From the NCBI RefSeq assembly GCF_029870955.1, contig NZ_PGFQ01000001.1, positions 1,302,001-1,366,000 of the forward strand: a stretch of 64,000 nt of DNA, read 5' to 3'. A program made the translations under genes and the position numbers. Below are positions 18,311 to 29,502 of this stretch, piece after piece. A model generated the notes under the pieces. It was not told the origin of the DNA, made no database searches, and saw only the letters and a program-made list of their open reading frames with translations. Origin of the DNA: Sulfitobacter faviae (lineage in GTDB: Bacteria > Pseudomonadota > Alphaproteobacteria > Rhodobacterales > Rhodobacteraceae). Positions within the stretch are counted from its first letter, which is position 1. Every line of letters begins with the position of its first letter.

Positions 18311-19007
18311 ACGATCTCGACCCGCACCTGCTGGTCGTTGACGACGATGAGCGGATCCGCAGCCTGTTGAAGAAGTTCCTGATGCGGAACGGCTTTCTGG
18401 TCAGCACGGCCCGCGATGCGGCACATGCGCGGCGGGTGCTGGCGGGGTTGGAATTCGACCTCATCGTGCTCGACGTGATGATGCCCGGCGAAGACGGCAT
18501 GGCCCTGACCCGCGCTTTGCGCGAAACCCTGCAAACGCCGATCCTGCTGCTGACCGCCAAGGGCGAGACCGACAACCGCATCGAAGGGTTGGAGGCCGGG
18601 GCGGATGACTACCTGCCCAAACCCTTTGAGCCGAAAGAACTGCTGCTGCGCATTAACGCCATCCTGCGCCGAATGCCCGATACCTCTGCCGCCGACACCG
18701 CGCCAAAAGTGCTGTCGCTCGGCGTGATCCGCTATGACATGGAGCGGGGCGAGATGTGGCAGGGCGACGATCTGGTGCGCCTCACCGCGACCGAGGTGCA
18801 GCTGATGAAGATCTTCGCCGCCCAGCCCGGTGTCGCGCTGAGCCGTGCCAAATTGGTCGAGGAACTGGGCCGCGACCGGGGCAAGCGCAGGAACGCGCGG
18901 TCGATGTTCAAATCACCCGCCTGCGCCGCAAGATCGAGAGCGATCCGAAACAGCCGCAATACCTGCAAACCGTGCGCGGCGCGGGCTATATGCTGGCCCC
19001 GGACTGA
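18307..19007 (+). CDS. petR: OmpR/PhoB-family response regulator, PetR-like, frameshifted in this assembly
   Basis: The receiver domain (residues 1-120) has the acidic pocket VVDDDE, phospho-acceptor Asp in LIVLDVMMPGEDG and Lys in LPKPFEPKEL. The winged-helix output domain is split by loss of one G in GGGG at 18878-18881. Repaired, the protein is 233 residues and ends VDVQITRLRRKIE...GYMLAPD. It overlaps petP by 4 nt. No partner kinase is adjacent. Confidence 0.85.
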
Positions 19008-19116
19008 CCTCGCCCCGCCTGCTGAACCGGGCCGGTAAAATTCATCACGCAAGCCCGCTGGCAATGCGGGGCGCGAAGTTCTATTGTCGCGCGAAATTCC
19101 GATAACGAGGCGCGCA

Positions 19117-19359
19117 ATGTCCGACACACCCGTAGAAGAGATGAACTTTGAGACCGCTATGGCCGAGCTTGAGAAAGTCTTGGGCCAGCTTGAAAACGGC
19201 AATGTCGCATTGGACGAAAGCATCGCGCTTTACGAACGCGGGGCCAAGCTTAAGGCGCGCTGCGAGACCAAGCTGAAAGAGGCCGAAGAAAAGGTCGCCG
19301 CGATCACGCTTGACGGCGATGGCAACCCGAATGGGCTGAAACCCGTCGAAGGGCTTTGA
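19117..19359 (+). CDS. xseB: Exodeoxyribonuclease VII small subunit
   Basis: An 80-residue helical protein with the family core NFETAMAELEKVLGQLENG and a lysine/glutamate-rich second helix. It is the small subunit that, with XseA, degrades single-stranded DNA. The ATG at 19117 has GAGG upstream; an in-frame earlier start at 19084 was rejected. The order xseB-ispA-dxs is the common alphaproteobacterial arrangement; xseA is not in the window. Confidence 0.92.
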   Translation: MSDTPVEEMNFETAMAELEKVLGQLENGNVALDESIALYERGAKLKARCETKLKEAEEKVAAITLDGDGNPNGLKPVEGL

Positions 19360-20249
19360 CCGCCCGCATGCAAGAGACCACCCCCCGCCCTTTGGCAGAG
19401 GCGCTCGCCCATGCCCGCGATCTGGCGCAAGCGCAGATCGACACAGCGCTTAGCGCGCATGACGGCCCCGTTGCCGAGGCGATGCGCTATGCCTGCGGCG
19501 GCGGCAAGGGGCTGCGCGGCTTTCTGGTGATCGAATCCGCCCGGCTGCATGGGATCGCCCCCGGCATGGCCGCCCCTGCGGCGGCGGCCATCGAGGCGCT
19601 GCACGCCTATTCGCTGGTGCATGACGACCTGCCCTGCATGGACGACGACGATCTGCGCCGGGGCCAGCCCACGGTGCACCGCAAATGGGATGAGGCGACC
19701 GCCGTTCTGGCCGGTGACGCGCTGCAAACGCTGTCCTTTGAACTGCTCGGCCAAGCGCCCTGCCCGGCGGAGGCGCGTCTGACCCTGATGACCAGCCTCG
19801 CCCAAGCGGCAGGCGTCGGCGGTATGGTCGGCGGTCAAGCGCTGGACATCGCCGCCGAAACCGCCCCCGCCCCGCTGTCACTGGCCGAGATCACGGCGCT
19901 TCAGGCGGGCAAGACCGGCGCCTTGATCGAATGGTCCGCCATGGCCGGGCCACGGATGGCCGGTGCCGATGCCACCGCCCTCGGCGCTTACGCCAAACAC
20001 CTCGGCCTCGCCTTTCAGATCGCCGATGACATCCTCGATGTCGAAGGCGACGCCGAAACGGTGGGCAAGGCGGTCGGCAAGGACGACGCGGCGGGCAAGG
20101 CCACTTTCGTGTCCCACCTTGGACTGGTCGGAGCCAAGACCCGCGCCGCCGAATTGGTGGACATGGCCTGCGACGCCCTATCTGAATATGGACCAGAGGC
20201 GCAGAGCTTGCGAGCCGCTGCCGCCTTCGTTATTGCCCGCGACAGCTAG
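19356..20249 (+). CDS. ispA: Farnesyl/geranyl diphosphate synthase (polyprenyl synthetase)
   Basis: A trans-prenyltransferase of about 297 residues. The first aspartate-rich motif is [14 protein letters not shown] and the second is DDILDVEGD, with GGQALDI and QAGKTGALI between. It condenses IPP with DMAPP/GPP to farnesyl diphosphate, next to dxs of the MEP pathway. A TTG at 19356 overlaps the xseB stop (TTGA); an ATG at 19368 is also possible. Confidence 0.92.
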   Translation: MTARMQETTPRPLAEALAHARDLAQAQIDTALSAHDGPVAEAMRYACGGGKGLRGFLVIESARLHGIAPGMAAPAAAAIEALHAYSLVHDDLPCMDDDDLRRGQPTVHRKWDEATAVLAGDALQTLSFELLGQAPCPAEARLTLMTSLAQAAGVGGMVGGQALDIAAETAPAPLSLAEITALQAGKTGALIEWSAMAGPRMAGADATALGAYAKHLGLAFQIADDILDVEGDAETVGKAVGKDDAAGKATFVSHLGLVGAKTRAAELVDMACDALSEYGPEAQSLRAAAAFVIARDS

Positions 20250-20290
20250 CCGGGCGGCACATGCGCCAATGCGGCACCAGAGAGGCCCCG

Positions 20291-22219
20291 ATGAGTGACA
20301 AACCCGCCACACCCCTGCTCGATCAGGTCACCCGCCCTGCGGACCTGAAACACCTGTCCGATGCCGAACTGACCCAAGTCGCCCGCGAATTGCGGGCCGA
20401 GACGATCTCGGCCGTGTCGGAAACCGGCGGGCATCTTGGCGCCGGGCTTGGCGTGGTCGAACTGACCGTCGCTTTGCACGCGGTTTTCGACACGCCGCGC
20501 GACAAGATCATCTGGGACGTCAGTCACCAATGCTACCCGCATAAGATCCTGACCGAACGCCGCGACCGGATCCGCAGCCTGCGCATGAAAGACGGGCTAT
20601 CGGGATTCACCAAGCGCAGCGAATCCCCCTACGACCCCTTTGGCGCGGCGCATAGCTCGACCTCAATCTCAGCAGCGCTCGGCTTTGCCGTGGGCCGCGA
20701 TCTGGGTGGCGTGATCCCCGAAGGACTGGGCGACGCGATTGCCGTGATCGGCGATGGCGCGATGAGCGCGGGCATGGCCTATGAGGCGCTCAACAACGCG
20801 GGCGATCTGAAAAAACGCCTGATCGTCATCCTTAACGACAACGAGATGTCCATCGCCCCGCCCGTCGGCGCGATGTCGAGCTACCTGAGCCGTCTATACG
20901 CCGAAGCGCCGTTTCAGGATTTCAAAGCCGCCGCCAAGGGCGCGGTGAGCCTGCTGCCCGAGCCCTTCCGCGAAGGCGCCAAACGCGCCAAGGATATGCT
21001 CAAGGGCATGGCCGTGGGCGGCACGCTGTTCGAGAACCTCGGGTTCTCCTACCTCGGCCCGATCAACGGGCATGACATGGACCAGCTGCTGCCGGTGCTG
21101 CGCACCGTCCATCAACGCGCGACTGGGCCGATCCTGATCCACATCCAGACGCAAAAGGGCAAGGGCTATGGCCCCGCCGAAGCCGCGCGGGATCGCGGCC
21201 ATGCCACGGCCAAGTTCAACGTGGTGACGGGCGAGCAAAAGAAAGCCCCCTCCAACGCGCCGAGCTACACCCGCGTTTTCGCCGACAGCCTGCTGGCCGA
21301 GGCCGCCGAGGACGACAAGATCTGCGCCGTGACCGCCGCCATGCCCGATGGCACCGGCCTCGACCTTTTTGCCGAACGCTACCCCAGCCGCTGCTTCGAT
21401 GTGGGCATCGCCGAGCAGCATGGCGTGACCTTCTGCGCGGGGCTCGCCGCGGCGGGGATGAAGCCCTTCTGCGCGATGTATTCCACCTTCCTGCAACGCG
21501 GCTACGACCAAGTCGTGCATGATGTGGCGATCCAGCGCCTGCCGGTGCGTTTCGCGATCGATCGCGCCGGTCTCGTGGGCGCCGACGGGCCGACCCATGC
21601 GGGCGCCTTCGATGTGGCCTTCCTCGCCAACCTGCCCGGTTTCGTGGTCATGGCCGCCGCGGACGAGGCAGAATTGCGCCATATGGTCGCCACCGCCGCC
21701 GCCCATGACGACGGCCCCATCGCCTTCCGCTATCCGCGCGGCGAAGGGCGCGGGGTCGAGATGCCAGAGCGTGGCACCCCGCTGGAAATCGGCAAGGGCC
21801 GGATGATCCAAGAGGGCAGTAAGGTCGCGCTTTTGTCCTTCGGCACGCGTTTGGAAGAGGTCGAGAAGGCCGCCGAACAGCTTCAGGCCAAGGGCATCAC
21901 CCCCACCATCGCCGATGCCCGTTTCGCCAAGCCGCTGGACCGTGAGATGATCCTCAAGCTCGCCCATGACCACGAGGCGCTGATCACCATCGAAGAGGGC
22001 GCAGTCGGCGGCTTCGGCAGCCATGTGGCGCAGCTGCTGGCGGATGAGGCGGTGTTCGACAAGGGGCTCAAGTTCCGCTCCATGGTGCTGCCCGATACCT
22101 TCATCGATCAGGCCAGCCCGGCGGATATGTATGCCGTGGCGGGGATGAACGCCGAACAGATCGCGGCCAAGGTGCTCGAAGTGCTGGGGATCGGTGACTT
22201 GGACGCGCAGCGCGCCTAA
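20291..22219 (+). CDS. dxs: 1-deoxy-D-xylulose-5-phosphate synthase
   Basis: A 642-residue thiamine diphosphate enzyme making DXP from pyruvate and glyceraldehyde 3-phosphate, first step of the MEP isoprenoid pathway. The thiamine motif [18 protein letters not shown], the N-terminal [15 protein letters not shown] and the transketolase block [19 protein letters not shown] are present. ATG preceded by AGAGG. It follows ispA by 41 nt, so precursor supply and chain elongation are cotranscribed. Its stop overlaps exoD tail to tail. Confidence 0.97.
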   Translation: MSDKPATPLLDQVTRPADLKHLSDAELTQVARELRAETISAVSETGGHLGAGLGVVELTVALHAVFDTPRDKIIWDVSHQCYPHKILTERRDRIRSLRMKDGLSGFTKRSESPYDPFGAAHSSTSISAALGFAVGRDLGGVIPEGLGDAIAVIGDGAMSAGMAYEALNNAGDLKKRLIVILNDNEMSIAPPVGAMSSYLSRLYAEAPFQDFKAAAKGAVSLLPEPFREGAKRAKDMLKGMAVGGTLFENLGFSYLGPINGHDMDQLLPVLRTVHQRATGPILIHIQTQKGKGYGPAEAARDRGHATAKFNVVTGEQKKAPSNAPSYTRVFADSLLAEAAEDDKICAVTAAMPDGTGLDLFAERYPSRCFDVGIAEQHGVTFCAGLAAAGMKPFCAMYSTFLQRGYDQVVHDVAIQRLPVRFAIDRAGLVGADGPTHAGAFDVAFLANLPGFVVMAAADEAELRHMVATAAAHDDGPIAFRYPRGEGRGVEMPERGTPLEIGKGRMIQEGSKVALLSFGTRLEEVEKAAEQLQAKGITPTIADARFAKPLDREMILKLAHDHEALITIEEGAVGGFGSHVAQLLADEAVFDKGLKFRSMVLPDTFIDQASPADMYAVAGMNAEQIAAKVLEVLGIGDLDAQRA

Positions 22220-22808
22220 CTGGCGGCGGTCAGCACCAGCAGGCCGCCCGCGACCAAGGTGATCACCACACAGACATAGCCCAAAAGCACGAAAAGCCCG
22301 TCGCGGGTGAACAGCCCAAACACCAAGAGGGCAACGGTGCCCGCCCCAGCGATGACATCATCGGCAGCACCTCCATAAAGGGCCAGCCGAGCGGAATGAT
22401 CGTGACCACCACCAGTGTGATGAACCGCATTGGCCCGGTGGTGAGAAACTGAAGGCGCGGCTTGCAGCGCCCGTCGACGAAAGCGCAGGGGCGGCGCAGA
22501 AAGCGCACGCAGCCGCTCAACCGATGGCCCGCCACCTCGCGCCGCAACAGAAATTGCGGCATCCATAGCCTGCGCCGCCCGGTCACCGCCTGCACGGCCA
22601 GCAGGATGATTGTCACCGCCGCAAGGGTCGAGACGCCGGGAATGCCCGACAAGGGTGAGACCAGCAGCAAGGCGACGATCAGGATCAGAGGGGTGATCGA
22701 ACGGTCGCCGATCTCATGCAGCACGTCGTTGATCGACACCGCCTCCTTCTCTGCCGCGCGCTCCATGCTATCCAGCAAATGGGCCAACGTGTGTTCGTCT
22801 TGACGCAT
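22216..22808 (-). CDS. exoD: ExoD-family membrane protein, frameshifted in this assembly
   Basis: A 197-residue protein after repair. Residues 1-40 are soluble ([24 protein letters not shown]), followed by several hydrophobic helices and the conserved EVLPMMSSL segment, as in the ExoD exopolysaccharide-synthesis family. One G is missing from the coding-strand GGGG at 22344-22347 (plus strand CCCC); restoring it yields [16 protein letters not shown]. Function in the family is poorly defined (exopolysaccharide production, alkaline tolerance in rhizobia). The EPS cluster starts 0.9 kb away. Confidence 0.8.
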
Positions 22809-22834
22809 TCAGTGCCTCTGGCGGTGCCTCGAAT

Positions 22835-23688
22835 TCAGTCTTCCGCCTCCAGCAGCGCGGCCAGACCAGAGCGGTAATCGGGATAGATCGGTTGCCAGCC
22901 CAACGCCGCCTTGGCGTGATCGTTCCGGACCTTCTTGCTCTCCGCGTAAAAGCTGCGGGCCATGGGGGTCATCTCGGCCTTGTCGAAGTCCACCGCCGGG
23001 GAAGGGGCAGGCCCAAAAGCGCGGCGGCATGGCCGATCACATCCTGCGGCGGGGCCGGATCATCGTCACAAAGGTTATAGATCGCCCCCGGCTGCGGCTT
23101 GGCCAGCGACAGGTCCAAGGCTTGGGCGATATCCTCCACATGAATACGCGAGAAGACCTGCCCCGGCTTGATGATGCGCCGCGCCGTGCCTTTGCGTACC
23201 TTGGCGAATGGCCCGCGCCCGGGGCCGTAAATGCCCGCGAGCCGGAAGATATGCAGCGGCAGGCCGGGGATCGCGCCCCATGCCGCCTCGGCCTGCACCC
23301 GCGCCGCGCCGCGCCGGGTGGAGGGGGTGAGCGGTGTCGTCTCATCCACCCAATCGCCCCCATGGTCACCGTAAACACCGGTGGTCGACAGATAGCCAAC
23401 CCACCGCAAATAGGGGGCCGCTGCGGTGATTTCATCCTGCAAATCCAGCAGTACCGGATCCCCTTCCGGCCCCGGCCCGGCAGAGACCAACAGGTTGGGC
23501 ACCTCTTGCAAAAGCGAAGACAAATCGCTGCCGGGCCAGAGCATCGGCTCCACCCCCGTCGCGGCAATCTCATCCAGTTTCTCGCGGCTACGGGTCGTGC
23601 CGATGATGCGCCAGCCCTGCGGGATCAACCGGGCCGCCAAGGCCCGCGCGCTATAGCCATGGCCGAGGGAAAGAAGCGTTTTATCCAT
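22835..23688 (-). CDS. NAD(P)-dependent epimerase/SDR-family protein (YeeZ-like), frameshifted in this assembly
   Basis: A 284-residue extended SDR after adding one C at the coding-strand CCCC (plus strand GGGG, 22998-23001). The cofactor loop is LSLGHGYSARALAARL, a variant of the usual GxxGxxG as in YeeZ-like proteins. GYLSTTGVYGDHGGDWVDE carries the catalytic Tyr region and HIFRLAGIYGPGRGPFAKV the substrate region. The ATG at 23688 follows GGCGGT. Substrate unknown; a nucleotide-sugar or small aldehyde is possible. Confidence 0.75.
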
Positions 23689-23739
23689 ACCGCCAAAGTG
23701 GCCCGCATGGGCCGCAATCACAAGCGGCAAGCGGTGGAT

Positions 23740-24437
23740 TTACTCTTTCAGGAGGTCGATTGCCATGTAGCCGAATGCTGGCCCGGCCCACTGCCGGGAT
23801 CGGCGGATTTTACCGGTTCCGGTCTCGGCCCAATAGTCATTGGTAAAGGTCGTGGCGCCATAGACGCAATGTTCACGAAGATGGCGTACTGAAAGGCGGC
23901 GGTCGACAATCTGGATCGTTTCGGGCCCCAAATGGGTCACATCACAGGCGAAGGGCACCGTCTGTGCCGTGCCATCAAGCCGCGCGAGCGTGATCAACCT
24001 TTCACCGCCGCCGCCTTGCCCGTCCAGTGCTGCAATCACCGTCTGCGCCTGCGCCGAGCGCATGTCTCCACCAAGCCCTTTCGTGCCGACCAGAACCCCC
24101 TCGCGCAGAACGATCTGAACCTGGTCTGTCGACTGCCAGACCTCAACCATACCCGGCGTCCCATCCGAGCGCCGAGCCACACGCCGCAGAAAGTCCTGCA
24201 ACCCGGTGTTTTCCGGCACGACCTGCATGACGGCGCCGGGGGTCTGATCCAGCAATGCCCGGGTCACGGTAACCCGCCCCTTTGGGGGGCTTCTGGCCCT
24301 GTCCGGTCTTTGAGGATGGTGAACAACGTGCTGCCCGCGCTGAACAGCGGGCTGCGCTCCTCTTCGCGTCCGCCGCCGGCACAGGCGGTCAAGGTCAGGC
24401 TGGCGATCAGCAGAAGCCCGGTTGCAAAACGCTTCAT
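23740..24437 (-). CDS. YjbF/GfcB-family lipoprotein, frameshifted in this assembly
   Basis: The N-terminal frame starts MKRFATGLLLIASLTLTAC, a lipoprotein signal with lipobox LTAC. The body frame contains GVLVGTKGLGGDMRSAQ and the C-terminal YWAETGTGKIRRSRQW. Loss of one C in the coding-strand C6 run (plus strand G6, 24284-24289) separates them; repaired length is 232 residues. The family sits beside YjbH-type barrels in exopolysaccharide or group 4 capsule loci, probably at the outer membrane. The start overlaps the yjbH-like stop (ATGA). Confidence 0.8.
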
Positions 24438-26668
24438 TCCCAAACCCTCGACCATTGATCTTCCAATGCATTGCGGTGGCCGCTGCGCACCTGTTCATAA
24501 AGACGGCCCGGGACCTCAAGCCGCGCGCCGCCGTCGCGCTGGATGGGGCGGATCGTGGTAGAAACGCTGCGCTTGTCCGGTTTGCCCAAGAACCAATTTA
24601 TGGGGATCGTCAGATTGATGCCTTTGTCGAAGGAACCTTCGCCAAACTCTTCGGCCGAGACATCGGTGATGGTGAAGAAGCCGCCGATCTTCCAACCATT
24701 GGTGAACTCGCGCGTCAAAGTCACGGTTGCGCCAAGATCACCTGCCAAGTACCGGCCCACGTCCAATTGACCGTGATAGCCGCCGCCAAAGGCATAATAG
24801 GCCGAGACATGGCCCGTCGCCACGCTGTAGTCCAGAAAGCCAAGAGCACCGTCATAGTCGCGCTGTTTGACATAATTCGCCTCGACCCCGAGCGCGAGGT
24901 TGCTATTGACCGGCTTCCACAGCAGTTCTGCCGAAACGCCACCGAACATCCGCTCAAGATAGCCCGTGGTTACCCGGGCATAGAGGTCGTTGCCGGGCTT
25001 CCATTGCTTGCTCACATAGGCATTGTCGATGATCGTCCTGCCTTCGCGAGCATAACGCGGGCCCTCGGTGCGGACGGTCGGAAGCCGTGAGTTGCTCGGT
25101 CTTGTCTTATCGCCGACATTGCCGAAAAGACGGTGCTTCAACCCGCCAGCGACGGTCCAACCCGGCGCGGGGCGATAGCTGGCCGTCACCTCGACGCCGC
25201 CGTCCAGCCGAACCGGCTCTTCCGGGTCGAAATAGCTGGGCGACAGATAGGGACCGATGGCCCAAGCGAAATCGGGGTAGAGATCATTATTCTTCATGGC
25301 GCGCGGCAACCGAGGCGCGGCCTCGCCAATACCTGCTACGGCCAACAGCGCATCCGCGGCTTGTGGATCAAACTCCAAAGCTTCAAGGTCAGAGCGCCGC
25401 AAAGTCACGGCGGATTGCGCCAGACCTTCTTCGACCAAGACGATACGGAAAGTCTCGACCGAGGCGGGCAAAACCCACGCCAGTGCGCGCGCGCCTCGAC
25501 CGACGGCAACAGCCGGGGCCTGATATTTATCATTCCGCAGACGCAGTTCTGCGCTTGCGGCATCCAGCTTCAGCGCAACGAGGGAAAGACCGCTTGCATC
25601 CAACACCTCTTTCACCTGCGCATGTAGGTTGCGCTGCTGGCTCGTGCTAGCGGCCCATTGCGTATCCCACGTCGCCGGAGAGATGGGGCGGGCGGGGCGT
25701 ACCTTTAATGGCGCGACCGGGGTAACCTTGATCGGCGTGAGCGGTCTTCGTGGGTTCAGTTGATATTGCAGGTTCACCCCGATCTCAGCGCCGTAGAGAT
25801 AATAGGCGCCCAATCGCAGCCCGTCGGAATATTGGTATTCGGTGCCGAAGTTAAACTGCGATTTGCGCGTAAAGATTTCGCGCGATCCGTCTTCGGTCTC
25901 ATAGGCGTCGGAACTGTATTCCGCCTTGAGGGTCCAACGGTCATTCACCGCCCACTCGACCCCGGCAAAGGGTGCGGCAGACCCGCGGAACCACTGATCA
26001 AACGAAGGTTTGCCCCCTGTACTGCCCCCGGTGAACGAGCCTCGATTGCCCCCGAAGGGCGCACCGATACTGCCGTGACTTCCCAGACGCCCCCAGCCCA
26101 GACCGCCAGTCACCTTGACGCGACCGGGCAGCAGCGTGTTGTCAAAAGTCTTGGTCGCGACGACATATTCGCCCGCGTAAATCCCTGTGCCTGCAAAATC
26201 CTGCAAGCCTACTGTGATTGCAGGCCAGAAGGCGTCTTCCTTTTTCAGTAGATAGCGCAGGTCAAAGCTTCGGTCGCGATAGGTATCGAAACTACCGGGA
26301 ACGACAGCGGTCCAATCCTGAAGTCCGACATAGCGAAAGCTGGCCGATAGGCGCGGCGTAGCCTGAAAGGTCAAAGTGCTGCGCGTCATGCCGGCAAAGT
26401 TCGAGACCCCGATCGCAAGCTGCCCGTCCGGCATCGGATGGGCGGTTGGCATATCGACCAACCCCGGCGAACCGTAAAAGTTAAGCGAGGGTCGTTCGGG
26501 CGTCTCGAAAATGTCATAGGTCGGGTCAGCCAAAGCGGCAAAAGGCAGTGCCCCGCCCACCAAGAGCATTGACGCCAAAGAACCATGGCGCAGTCTACGC
26601 GTTCCAAATTTCGTCCGCTGATGCACGAAGCGCCCCTTACCTGCGATATTGTTGATTAGATTTGACAC
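24434..26668 (-). CDS. YjbH-family outer membrane beta-barrel protein
   Basis: A protein of about 744 residues rich in alternating beta-strand segments, beginning after a signal (LASMLLVGGALPFAALA) with the YjbH hallmark FYGSPGLVDMPTAHPMPDGQ. It ends with barrel strands such as FTNGWKIGGFFTITDVS and the KGINLTIPINWFLGKP block. YjbH proteins are proposed to act in secretion of exopolysaccharide. No ATG fits; I chose a GTG at 26668 as the nearest start that leaves a normal signal peptide, while the frame is open to 26743. It lies between the dehydratase gene and the YjbF-like lipoprotein, in one operon. Confidence 0.82.
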   Translation of the reverse strand: MSNLINNIAGKGRFVHQRTKFGTRRLRHGSLASMLLVGGALPFAALADPTYDIFETPERPSLNFYGSPGLVDMPTAHPMPDGQLAIGVSNFAGMTRSTLTFQATPRLSASFRYVGLQDWTAVVPGSFDTYRDRSFDLRYLLKKEDAFWPAITVGLQDFAGTGIYAGEYVVATKTFDNTLLPGRVKVTGGLGWGRLGSHGSIGAPFGGNRGSFTGGSTGGKPSFDQWFRGSAAPFAGVEWAVNDRWTLKAEYSSDAYETEDGSREIFTRKSQFNFGTEYQYSDGLRLGAYYLYGAEIGVNLQYQLNPRRPLTPIKVTPVAPLKVRPARPISPATWDTQWAASTSQQRNLHAQVKEVLDASGLSLVALKLDAASAELRLRNDKYQAPAVAVGRGARALAWVLPASVETFRIVLVEEGLAQSAVTLRRSDLEALEFDPQAADALLAVAGIGEAAPRLPRAMKNNDLYPDFAWAIGPYLSPSYFDPEEPVRLDGGVEVTASYRPAPGWTVAGGLKHRLFGNVGDKTRPSNSRLPTVRTEGPRYAREGRTIIDNAYVSKQWKPGNDLYARVTTGYLERMFGGVSAELLWKPVNSNLALGVEANYVKQRDYDGALGFLDYSVATGHVSAYYAFGGGYHGQLDVGRYLAGDLGATVTLTREFTNGWKIGGFFTITDVSAEEFGEGSFDKGINLTIPINWFLGKPDKRSVSTTIRPIQRDGGARLEVPGRLYEQVRSGHRNALEDQWSRVWE

Positions 26669-26755
26669 GGACGGCCCCTGCAGATCAATCTTTGTCCCCC
26701 TACCGCGTGGCCCTGTCACCCGACCGCGGCAATATCGCGACATATCGAACCGCTT

Positions 26756-28638
26756 TCAGGAGGACTTACGCAACGCCTCAGGCGGGGCGAACCCTTCGAC
26801 CCAGCGGTAGACCACCTGACGCGCCAGCGCTTCGTCATTCGCCACCAGCGCTTCACGCAGGTCTCGCAGGGCCGAGGCGATTTCGAGTTCGTGCAGCCCG
26901 TTTTCCCGCGCGGAATAGATTTTGGGATGGGCCGTATTGATCAGCAGACCGCTCAACGTGAGCTCTTCGGTCATCTTTTCGCCGGGGCGCAGACCGGTGA
27001 TCTCAATCTCGATATCGCCATCGGGGTTGTCTTCGTCCCGCACGGTGTAGCCGGCGGCCTCGATCACCTGCCGGGCCAGTTTGAGGATCGGCACGGGTTT
27101 GCCCATGTCCAGAACAAAGACCTCACCCCCTTGAGCCAGCGATCCGGCCTGTAGGACCAAGCGCACGGCCTCTTCGACCGTCATGAAGTAGCGCGCCACC
27201 CCGCGGTCCGTTACCGTCAACGGGCCACCGCGGCTGACCTGCTCTTGGAACAGTGGCACGACCGACCCGGAGGACCCCAGAACATTGCCGAAGCGAACCA
27301 TGGAGAAGATGACACCGCCCGGGCCGCCATATTTGCGCGCCATATCCTGAATGACGAGTTCGGCAAGCCGCTTGGACCCGCCCATGATATTGGTCGGGCG
27401 CACGGCCTTGTCGGTGGATACGAGGATGAAACGCTCCACCCCTGCCCGGGCGGCCTGTTCGGCCAAAGCATGGGTTCCAAGGACATTGTTCACCAGCCCC
27501 GACAGCGGGTTCGCCTCGACCAAGGGCACGTGTTTATAGGCCGCGGCATGGAGGACCACATTGACCCCGTGTTGCGACAGCACTTTGCGCAGTTGCCGGG
27601 TATCCGTCACCGTCCCCAAGACCGAGACGATCTCGATATCGCTGCCCTCGGCCAACTGGCGGATCTCCATGTCGGCGTTATAGAGGGCCAGTTCGCTCAA
27701 CTCGAAAAGCACCAGTTTGGTGGGCCGGCATAGCAGCACTTGGCGGCACAGTTCCAACCCGATGGAGCCGCCTGCCCCCGAGACGAAAACCACTTTGCCC
27801 GCATAGCTTTCGCCGCCTTCGTTAATCAAAGGCGCGACCTCATCCCGGTTCAAAAAGCGGCTCGGAGAGACGGGGAGAGCTTGTCGACCAAAGCCTCTTC
27901 CCCGATCAGCTGCGCGAAGGAGGGGAGGGTCTGCACCTCGAGACCCAGCTTCTCCAACCGCCGGGCGATCTGGGCCTGTTTGGGGGTGCTGAGCGACGGC
28001 ACGGCCAGCAACACGCGGTCAATCTGCTTTTCGACGGCAAGTTCCGCGATGCCCCGTGGCGAATAGACCGGCAGCTTCGAGACGTTGAGCCCCTGAAGCG
28101 CGATATTGTCATCAACAAAGGCAATCGGTTCAATCGTTTCATGGCCGCGCAGGGCCGAAACCAGTTGCGTCCCCGTGGTGCCCGCACCGTAGATCAAAAC
28201 ACGGCACCGCGCGTCGCCCGTCCGGTAGATTTGCAAAACGATATGCAACAAGATGACCCGCGACAGCACCACCAGAGAGAAAAAGATCGCCCCGAACATC
28301 ACATGCACGCCGATAGGGAAATCCAGCCCCAGAAGGGTCGCGCTCAGCAGGGATACGGCTGCAAGGGTGGTCCCCAGTATCGCGGTGCTTCCGACCGCTG
28401 CGGTTTCATAGGCATTAAGTTGCGTGGTGCAGACCCCCAAGCGGATCGAAACGATCACACCGACGATCAGGGTAAGGGGTATAATTGGAGCGTAAGTAAC
28501 GAGGGTTTCGAGCAAATCTTCGGGCAGGCCGCGCACAGCCAAGGCGGCAATCGTGGAGACAACGATTAAAAGGGAGTCGAGCGTTAGCATGATCACGCGC
28601 TTTTGCCGTTTGGTCAGCGACTTGATAATGCTCAACAT
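26756..28638 (-). CDS. Membrane-bound nucleotide-sugar 4,6-dehydratase (CapD/WbpM/FlaA1-like), frameshifted in this assembly
   Basis: The N-terminal frame has about four membrane helices followed by a first Rossmann segment (CRVLIYGAGTTGTQL). The C-terminal frame carries the catalytic SDR domain with GAGGSIGLELCRQ, the STDKAVRPTNIMGGSKR active-site stretch and GLRPGEKMTEEL. Adding one C to the coding-strand CCCC (plus strand GGGG, 27872-27875) gives 627 residues. These enzymes dehydrate UDP-GlcNAc-type sugars, the first step to rare deoxyamino sugars in exopolysaccharide or O-antigen. Divergent neighbours are separated by a 240-bp AT-rich gap (28639-28880) that probably holds its promoter. 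Confidence 0.87.
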
Positions 28639-28880
28639 GCGCCGTCTCCTGTCTACGAGTATATTGGCGACCGCAGCGGCCGAAACCTATTAGTAGCTCT
28701 CTTTTGTCCATGGTGTTCTTCGGGAGCGCCAACAAGCACAAAAACAGTAAATAGCGCTTAATGTATCACCATTCGAATCTGGATTCGCTTAAATTTTCAG
28801 CAAACAATGCCATGATTTTGTCAGAAACACCAATTCTTAACCAATTTGCCCATCAACGCCCCCGCTGACAACCGCAAACT

Positions 28881-29492
28881 CTAACTGCGGCGAAAGAGGT
28901 TGCTAATGGTCTGAAACACGAGATCAAAGTCGTAGCAGACGCTTTGATGGCGCTGATAGATCAGATCAAGCTGCGCCTTGCGCGGGACACAGACGCGACA
29001 ATAGACATGATCGGTTTCTGCCGCGGTCTCGCAGCGTGACAGCAGCCGTTCTTCATGTTTGTGAAACCGGATTGTGGCCAGACCGGTAACGCCGGGCCGG
29101 GATTTCAAAACCTTGCCGTAAACTTCGGGGAAACGCTCAACGTATTCACGCAGCGGCGGACGGGGGCCGACAAAGCTCAGATCACCGCGCAGGATGTTCC
29201 AAAGCTGGGGAAACTCATCCAAGCGCCGCGCCCTGAGCCATGCGCCCGTGGGGGTGATCCGCGCGGCCTTGTTGCCGCCCGACACGCCCTGATCCTCTTC
29301 GGCCACGGTCATCGTGCGCAGCTTCCAAAGCTTGAAACTCTCTTCCGGCGTTTTCATCCGCTCGGCCACATGGAAAAGTGGCCGTCCCTCTTTGACCAGC
29401 AGCCAGACCAGCAACCCCAGAAGGATCGGCCCCAGGATGACGACAAGCAGGCTGGCGAAGAACAGATCGAAAATGCGCTTGCGCCAAGTCAT
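28881..29492 (-). CDS. Undecaprenyl-phosphate sugar transferase (priming glycosyltransferase)
   Basis: A 203-residue bacterial sugar transferase. One membrane segment (RIFDLFFASLLVVILGPIL, residues 6-24) is followed by the catalytic region KLWKLRTM and the hallmark RRLDEFPQLWNILRGDLSFV plus GPRP. This short type transfers a hexose-1-phosphate or N-acetylhexosamine-1-phosphate from a nucleotide sugar to the lipid carrier and starts repeat-unit assembly. It follows the epimerase gene by 10 nt on the same strand. Confidence 0.9.
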   Translation of the reverse strand: MTWRKRIFDLFFASLLVVILGPILLGLLVWLLVKEGRPLFHVAERMKTPEESFKLWKLRTMTVAEEDQGVSGGNKAARITPTGAWLRARRLDEFPQLWNILRGDLSFVGPRPPLREYVERFPEVYGKVLKSRPGVTGLATIRFHKHEERLLSRCETAAETDHVYCRVCVPRKAQLDLIYQRHQSVCYDFDLVFQTISNLFRRS

Positions 29493-29502
29493 TGATGGGT
29501 CT

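Noticed and set aside
20894..22024. 376-codon open frame on the minus strand
   Set aside because: Antisense shadow of dxs.
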